NCBI GenBank assembly: GCA_947086895.1
Contig: CAMUAR010000004.1
Coordinates: 37,319-101,318, forward strand
Direction of reading: 5' to 3'
DNA from: an uncultured Lachnospiraceae bacterium
Lineage (GTDB): Bacteria > Bacillota > Clostridia > Lachnospirales > Lachnospiraceae
Length of the DNA: 64,000 nucleotides
Positions 60,199 to 64,000 of this stretch are shown here, piece after piece. Positions within the stretch are counted from its first letter, which is position 1. Each line of letters begins with the position of its first letter. The translations under genes and the position numbers were made by a program. The notes below the pieces were generated by a model that was not told where the DNA came from, did no database searches, and saw only the letters and a list, made by a program, of their open reading frames with translations.

Positions 60199-60429
60199 TT
60201 ATATTAATTGTTTTTTTTGCGATTCCAGCTGTTTTAACTCTTCAAGGGACAATTGAGGAACACAGTCCGCAATCTCCTCCAATGACATTTTTCCTTTTTT
60301 TATCAACCGTTCCGCAGTTTCTCTTGCATTTTTCCGGGCGATTTCTCTTGTGATTTTTTTAGTGGTCTCTTTTTTAATATCATTGACGTATGCTTTTAGA
60401 ATTTGTTCGTCGTGAAATAATGTTATTTA
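60199..60429 (-). pseudogene. 3' remnant of an Rpn-family nuclease gene
   Basis: Read on the minus strand it encodes LFHDEQILKAYVNDI, then a Lys/Glu/Arg-rich helix, AETAERLIKKGKMSLEEIADC (one residue differs) and LSLEELKQLESQKKQL with a stop. This closely matches the last 75 residues of the intact gene at 62951-63802. An in-frame stop and loss of homology occur just upstream of the LFHDEQ codons, so the 5' three quarters are gone. The insert KKITREIARKNA differs slightly from the intact copy, so the two are paralogous rather than a recent exact duplication. Confidence 0.85.
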
Positions 60430-60870
60430 AACACGAGTATTGTTTCTTTGGCATTAATGATTCTCTTAAATTAATGTTTATGTTATTGAAAAATAGATTT
60501 ATCACAAATAATTTTTTAGAGGAATATTAGAAAAAATAAAAATTTTTAGAAAAAAAGAATGTTTTTAAAAAAAAAAAATATTTTGAAGCGAAAAGGGCTT
60601 TTTTTCTGAAAAAAATATAGTAGGATATTGACAGAAGGAAGGTAGACAAGACACGAAAGAAAAAGGGAATCTTTGTGGACAGTCTGCAAAGAAAAAACAG
60701 GAAAACAGAAATATTTGGGTGACAGGAAAAGATAAAAGATAAATTAGTTTGCAAAAGAAAAGAGAGAATAATTTTAGTAGTTACTTTATTAACATAGATT
60801 TGAGAGAAATCTTTATTTGCAAAAATAAATTTGCTCAATATAATCTCAATAAGAAAGTGAGAAAGAAGTT
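60430..60870. other. AT-rich region with a partial terminator repeat
   Basis: No gene is supported. A copy of TTTTGAAGCGAAAAGGGCTT followed by a T-run lies at about 60579-60604, and poly-A/T tracts are common. A promoter for the Cys-rich protein gene probably lies in the last 150 bases but no clear -35/-10 pair was chosen. Confidence 0.5.
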
Positions 60871-61206
60871 ATGAGGTTAAAACGAAAAGCAGCATTATTG
60901 TTGATGGCAGCAACATTATGCGTAGGGATGCCAGCGAATTCAGTAGGAGCAACGAGTTGGTCATGTACACATTGGCAGACGGTAGTTCAAACAAGTGAAT
61001 TAACGTTATTTAATACATTTACTCATAAAGTTTATCGTAATCTTATTATTGGTAATGAACAAGTATATTCCATATGTAACGTAGAGCGTTATAGGTGTGT
61101 TCTGGTAAAGCAATGTGTTCGATGCAGTTTGATAATAAGAGAACATTATCCAGAGGGCGATAAATATATACATTCTCTTGAAAATGATCCAGACCATGAT
61201 AAATAA
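60871..61206 (+). CDS. small secreted Cys-rich protein
   Basis: 111 residues. A classical signal peptide: MRLKRKAALLLMAATLCVGM, then PANSVGA with a likely cleavage site after GA-T or VGA (about residue 27). The mature part has five Cys (SWSCTHWQ; YSICNVERYRC; KQCVRC), several His and an acidic end. The odd number of Cys leaves one free or metal-binding. The family is not recognised. It lies between the peptide/regulator pair and a lipoprotein gene. An exported effector, bacteriocin-like or surface role is possible but unsupported. Confidence 0.65.
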   Translation: MRLKRKAALLLMAATLCVGMPANSVGATSWSCTHWQTVVQTSELTLFNTFTHKVYRNLIIGNEQVYSICNVERYRCVLVKQCVRCSLIIREHYPEGDKYIHSLENDPDHDK

Positions 61207-61293
61207 AAATTGAGGATTAAATTAAAAAAGGTTTGCGATTTTAAATGAAAACAAAAGAGAAGAATAATAGATAAGTATTTATTCATTATAAAA

Positions 61294-61376
61294 AAGTCTT
61301 TTTTCCCACTTTTTAAAACAAACATTTTTAAAAGGAGATAAAATAAAAAAAGTTGTTTTTTAAGTGGGAAAGACTT
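61294..61376 (+). repeat. long imperfect inverted repeat in the lipoprotein leader
   Basis: AAGTCTTT-CCCACTT-AAAACAA on the left pairs with TTGTTTT-AAGTGGG-AAAGACTT on the right, with small T-run bulges and a 28-base loop that holds AAAAGGAGATAAAAT, a strong ribosome-binding-like sequence with no start codon following. It sits 30 bases upstream of the lipoprotein start. Confidence 0.65.
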
Positions 61377-61405
61377 GAATATAAAATTTTTAGAGGTGTA
61401 AATTT

Positions 61406-62710
61406 ATGGAAAAGAAAATGTTTGCGAAACTATTCTATTCAGGAGCATTTTGCTTGTCATTATTTTTTGCTTCCTGCGGGAAGGAAGAAACGCCGCTTGT
61501 AAATAATGGTGGAATGAGCCAGAAAATGGATGAAGATGGATTGACGGACAAGCAGAAGGAAAACGCATTGCCGTTAAAGGGGAAAGTGTTTGGAGAATTG
61601 CCTGTAGTTGGGGAAGAGGATGCAATTTATTGTAATTTACCAGAAAATGTACTTAGCTGGGACAGCAGTATTCCGCTTTGCCGTGATCCGCTGTATGATA
61701 TTTTATACTATGTTGATGATAATATCATTTATGCAGTTCAGAATGGAAAGACAGAAGCAGCTGTAGAATTATCAGGACGCAGATTGTTCTGCAGGGGTGG
61801 AAAACTGTATTTTTTGTTAAGTTCTAATACAAAGACAGCTGTAAAAGGTGCAAAGGGCGGCAATATTCTTTGTTATAATCCAGTAGATGGAACCGTTGAA
61901 GTAGTTTTAGAGGATGTGTTTGATTCCATTACGGTATATCAGGATTTAATTTATTGCAGAAAAATCGGGGAGGATTCAGGAATTTCCGTAAAAATAGATT
62001 ATTGGTTTTATTTTTTTGATACTGAAGAACTGATTGCGCAGGAAAAGCAGGAGGTAGCGTCTTATTCTGTAGGGATTTCAAGATATGGCAAGGATTTTGT
62101 GGGATGGTTGTATGGATCTTATGATCGTACAAATCCAAGAGAAGACTGTGAAGAACTTATAGAGAAACAGGGAATTGATCCAGAACTTATTCGTCTTCCA
62201 ATCGGCATACATTTATGCAATTTTGATGGAAGTAATTCAAGAGTACTAGAAGGAATAGAAGAGTTGCCAATTTCCCATTATGTGAAAAAAGATAACTTAA
62301 TTTGGTTTTCCGAAGATGGTTTACATACTTGGAATATTGTTACCGGAAAAGAAGAAATCACAGAATTTCAATATGGTGGAAGCGGATTTATTTTGGTAGA
62401 TGATAAGTTGTATAGTACTACAGGTTATATAGAGAATGGAGAACAGAAGAGATGCTGTGAATTTGCTATAATACCTTCGGAAGAGGGAATTGGGCAGATT
62501 TGGGAGTTCTTTACAGACAATAAACAAGTCTATAGTTTTGTGGAAAGATTTCACGAAGATTCCTCTTCTACGAATCGACTGTACCAGGTAGATGTAATTT
62601 CAAAAGAGGAAGCAATTTCAATGATTCCTTCGGATCTTTTGGAAATATGGGAGGAATCGTTAAACGACTGTGATTGCGTTTATCGGTTGACGGAACTATC
62701 AAAAGAATAA
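61406..62710 (+). CDS. lipoprotein with beta-propeller-like (DUF5050-type) repeats
   Basis: 434 residues. Signal peptide with lipobox FFASC (Cys about residue 24), so it should be a membrane-anchored lipoprotein on the cell surface. The rest is a series of short Tyr/Leu-rich strands with 'YYVDDNIIYAVQNG', 'LFCRGGKLYFLLSS', 'ILCYNPVDGTVEVV' and 'IHLCNFDGSNSRVLEG', the texture of propeller blades as in DUF5050 proteins. No enzymatic motif is seen. GAGGTG precedes the ATG. It has a similar style to the propeller part of the 60-2225 gene. Function unknown. Confidence 0.72.
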   Translation: MEKKMFAKLFYSGAFCLSLFFASCGKEETPLVNNGGMSQKMDEDGLTDKQKENALPLKGKVFGELPVVGEEDAIYCNLPENVLSWDSSIPLCRDPLYDILYYVDDNIIYAVQNGKTEAAVELSGRRLFCRGGKLYFLLSSNTKTAVKGAKGGNILCYNPVDGTVEVVLEDVFDSITVYQDLIYCRKIGEDSGISVKIDYWFYFFDTEELIAQEKQEVASYSVGISRYGKDFVGWLYGSYDRTNPREDCEELIEKQGIDPELIRLPIGIHLCNFDGSNSRVLEGIEELPISHYVKKDNLIWFSEDGLHTWNIVTGKEEITEFQYGGSGFILVDDKLYSTTGYIENGEQKRCCEFAIIPSEEGIGQIWEFFTDNKQVYSFVERFHEDSSSTNRLYQVDVISKEEAISMIPSDLLEIWEESLNDCDCVYRLTELSKE

Positions 62711-62950
62711 GATAAATTTTTCAGTGAAAAAAGCTTTTTGGAAGAAAACTTTGTGATAGTGATAAGAAAAAAATAAAGTCAAAAAGGAAAAGCCATTCTT
62801 TTGATTGTTTAAAAGGCAAATATAGCCAGTAAGCCAAAAACGGCTTGGGACTATCTAAAAATTTGAAGGTTTGCACAAACTTTGGGATAGTCCTGATATC
62901 GTTTAATTTTCCTATAACTACAGCAGAACAGATAAAATCCAAAACAATTG

Positions 62951-63802
62951 TTATGTTAATTGCTTTTTTTGTGATTCCAGCTGTTTTAACTCTTCAAGGG
63001 ACAATTCAGGAACGCAGTCCGCAATCTCCTCCAATGACATTTTCCCTTTTTTTATCAATCGTTCCGCAGTTTCTTTTGCATTTTTCCGGGCGGTTTCTTC
63101 CACAGTCTCTTTGACGTATGCTTTTAGAATTTGTTCATCATCAAATAATGTCATCATCATACTTATAACCTCCGATTCTTTGTTTTCAAAATATTCTTTT
63201 AACACATTCCTGTTTTTGCATAGGCGAATCGTTTCCGTCACTGCTTGTTTTGTATTTCCGTAAAGTTTTCTTTGCTGATTATATACTTTGGAAAAAATAA
63301 TATATTGTCCGATAATATTGTTTTCATTTTCCTGATATAAAACTTTTATTTCCGCGTCAATCGCAACATTTGCTCCGTTAAAAAAATCTTGTTTTAGCGA
63401 TATGGTATCAGGGATATTTTTTTTATCACCTGTAAATATTACATAAAGTTCCGGCTTGGGGAGAGTTACTTTTTTGCTTCCGTATAGATTTTGATTGGTA
63501 CGTTTAAAATAATCATGATATGTTTGTATAAGATACATCAGTGCGCGGATAATAATATTTAAAGTCCAAGTAGATTGGCTTTCTACCAATATCATAAGAC
63601 GATCACCAACAGAAAACCCCAAATCATTATAATCTGCATCAATTAAAATATGTTTTATTGTGATATCTGCAATTTTATCTTCTGAAACATTAGAATCTTC
63701 GGGATGAAGTGCATGATATAATTGAAGCAGATATTTTTTATCTTGAAATAAATTTGTAAATACGCTGTCTTTTATTTTGCGTTTTGGAAATTGTTCGGTC
63801 AT
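62951..63802 (-). CDS. Rpn family (PD-(D/E)XK) recombination-promoting nuclease / putative transposase
   Basis: 283 residues. KIKDSVFTNLFQDKKYLLQLYHAL is the N-terminal signature of the Rpn/YhgA-like family; the nuclease core is suggested by LSVGDRLMILVESQSTW-type text (Asp in GFSVGDRLMILVESQS, then Glu and Gln in VESQ), matching the D...ExQ form of PD-(D/E)XK enzymes. The C-terminal third is a charged helix (EETARKNAKETAERLIKKG) typical of the family. Rpn proteins are DNA endonucleases that promote RecA-independent recombination, often in multi-copy families, and recent work links some to phage defence. AAAGGTGGAAG precedes the ATG. A decayed 3' copy lies at 60199-60429. Confidence 0.85.
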   Translation of the reverse strand: MTEQFPKRKIKDSVFTNLFQDKKYLLQLYHALHPEDSNVSEDKIADITIKHILIDADYNDLGFSVGDRLMILVESQSTWTLNIIIRALMYLIQTYHDYFKRTNQNLYGSKKVTLPKPELYVIFTGDKKNIPDTISLKQDFFNGANVAIDAEIKVLYQENENNIIGQYIIFSKVYNQQRKLYGNTKQAVTETIRLCKNRNVLKEYFENKESEVISMMMTLFDDEQILKAYVKETVEETARKNAKETAERLIKKGKMSLEEIADCVPELSLEELKQLESQKKQLT

Positions 63803-63962
63803 TTTACTTCCACCTTTGATAAGAATTTATTGTTAAATTTCGGTTTTAATAAAAATTAGTTCGTCGCCCAATAAGATTATCATACAAAAGGCTTATAAAT
63901 CGAATAGGAATCTTTTATTTTTTTGATTTCGATATATTTTTATATTATTTATCCTGAATTAT

Positions 63963-64000
63963 TCACGGCTGCGCCGTGAAAGTGGCTGAAAGCCACGTGG
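63963..64000. repeat. two adjacent hairpins cut by the window end
   Basis: CACGG/CCGTG and GTGGCT/AGCCAC hairpins stand in tandem. They may be part of a repeat or regulatory RNA that continues beyond the window. Confidence 0.4.

Noticed and set aside
60057..60353. Rightward 98-codon reading frame
   Set aside because: It is the antisense of the Rpn 3' remnant; the leftward reading has the homology.

Overview
The window reads as chromosomal DNA of a low-GC, anaerobic Firmicute, most likely a member of the Lachnospiraceae (class Clostridia). The basis is the large Gram-positive SRP RNA with an Alu domain, SigA promoters with 16-17 bp spacers, strong AGGAGG ribosome binding sites, a SAM-I riboswitch, a T-box, an Mn-type (yybP-ykoY) riboswitch, a CsoR/CopA/CopZ copper operon, a flavo-diiron protein, an NrdG-type radical SAM activase, a short-form prolyl-tRNA synthetase, and several large uncharacterised proteins of the type common in gut Lachnospiraceae. 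No tRNA, 5S/16S/23S rRNA, CRISPR array, complete insertion sequence or prophage was seen.

Layout. 0-8.6 kb: a membrane-anchored solute-binding-like protein, a Gln-rich repeat protein, then a leftward operon of a heparinase II/III-TadA fusion, an NrdG-like activase and a GNAT acetyltransferase. 8.6-18.3 kb: an unknown 494-residue protein, the SRP RNA, a chemoreceptor, and a rightward operon (cyclic-nucleotide-binding-fold protein, orphan ABC ATPase, TPR/AAA-like ATPase). 19-26.4 kb: flavin reductase, shikimate kinase, murA, an HD-GYP protein and the copper operon with its operator. 26.5-38.7 kb: flavo-diiron protein, LytTR/DUF3021/ABC exporter operon, rtcB, a Cys-less ArsC/Spx-like protein, an Agr-type two-component pair and a hybrid kinase with a separate HPt protein. 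38.8-49.7 kb: a stretch rich in RNA control: SAM-I riboswitch/metK followed by a kinase-regulator pair, Mn riboswitch and a CaCA antiporter, an orphan attenuator before a TM1266-like gene, a substrate-binding lipoprotein, and a T-box before proS. 49.8-57.2 kb: pncB, histidine phosphatase, DUF3737, an 'RPGMYIG' protein, degV, pyridoxamine kinase and an ECF S component. 57.4-64 kb: an AT-rich accessory segment with a double-HTH/TPR/AT-hook regulator, a convergent small exported peptide, a Cys-rich secreted protein, a lipoprotein, an Rpn-family nuclease and a decayed second copy of its 3' end.

Most interesting points: (1) the in-frame fusion of a polysaccharide-lyase-like protein to the essential tRNA deaminase TadA; (2) the regulator plus exported-peptide pair at 57.4-59.5 kb, which resembles a peptide quorum-sensing unit; (3) an orphan terminator/anti-terminator leader at 45.65-45.78 kb that matches no RNA class I recognise; (4) a degenerate hairpin repeat that follows the terminators of the SRP RNA and of three cis-regulatory RNAs; (5) two distant promoters (8.4 and 31.6 kb) sharing about 75 bp of sequence.

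Start codons were often moved inward from the longest reading frame on the strength of ribosome binding sites or promoters. All functional names rest on motif recognition by eye, not on database searches.
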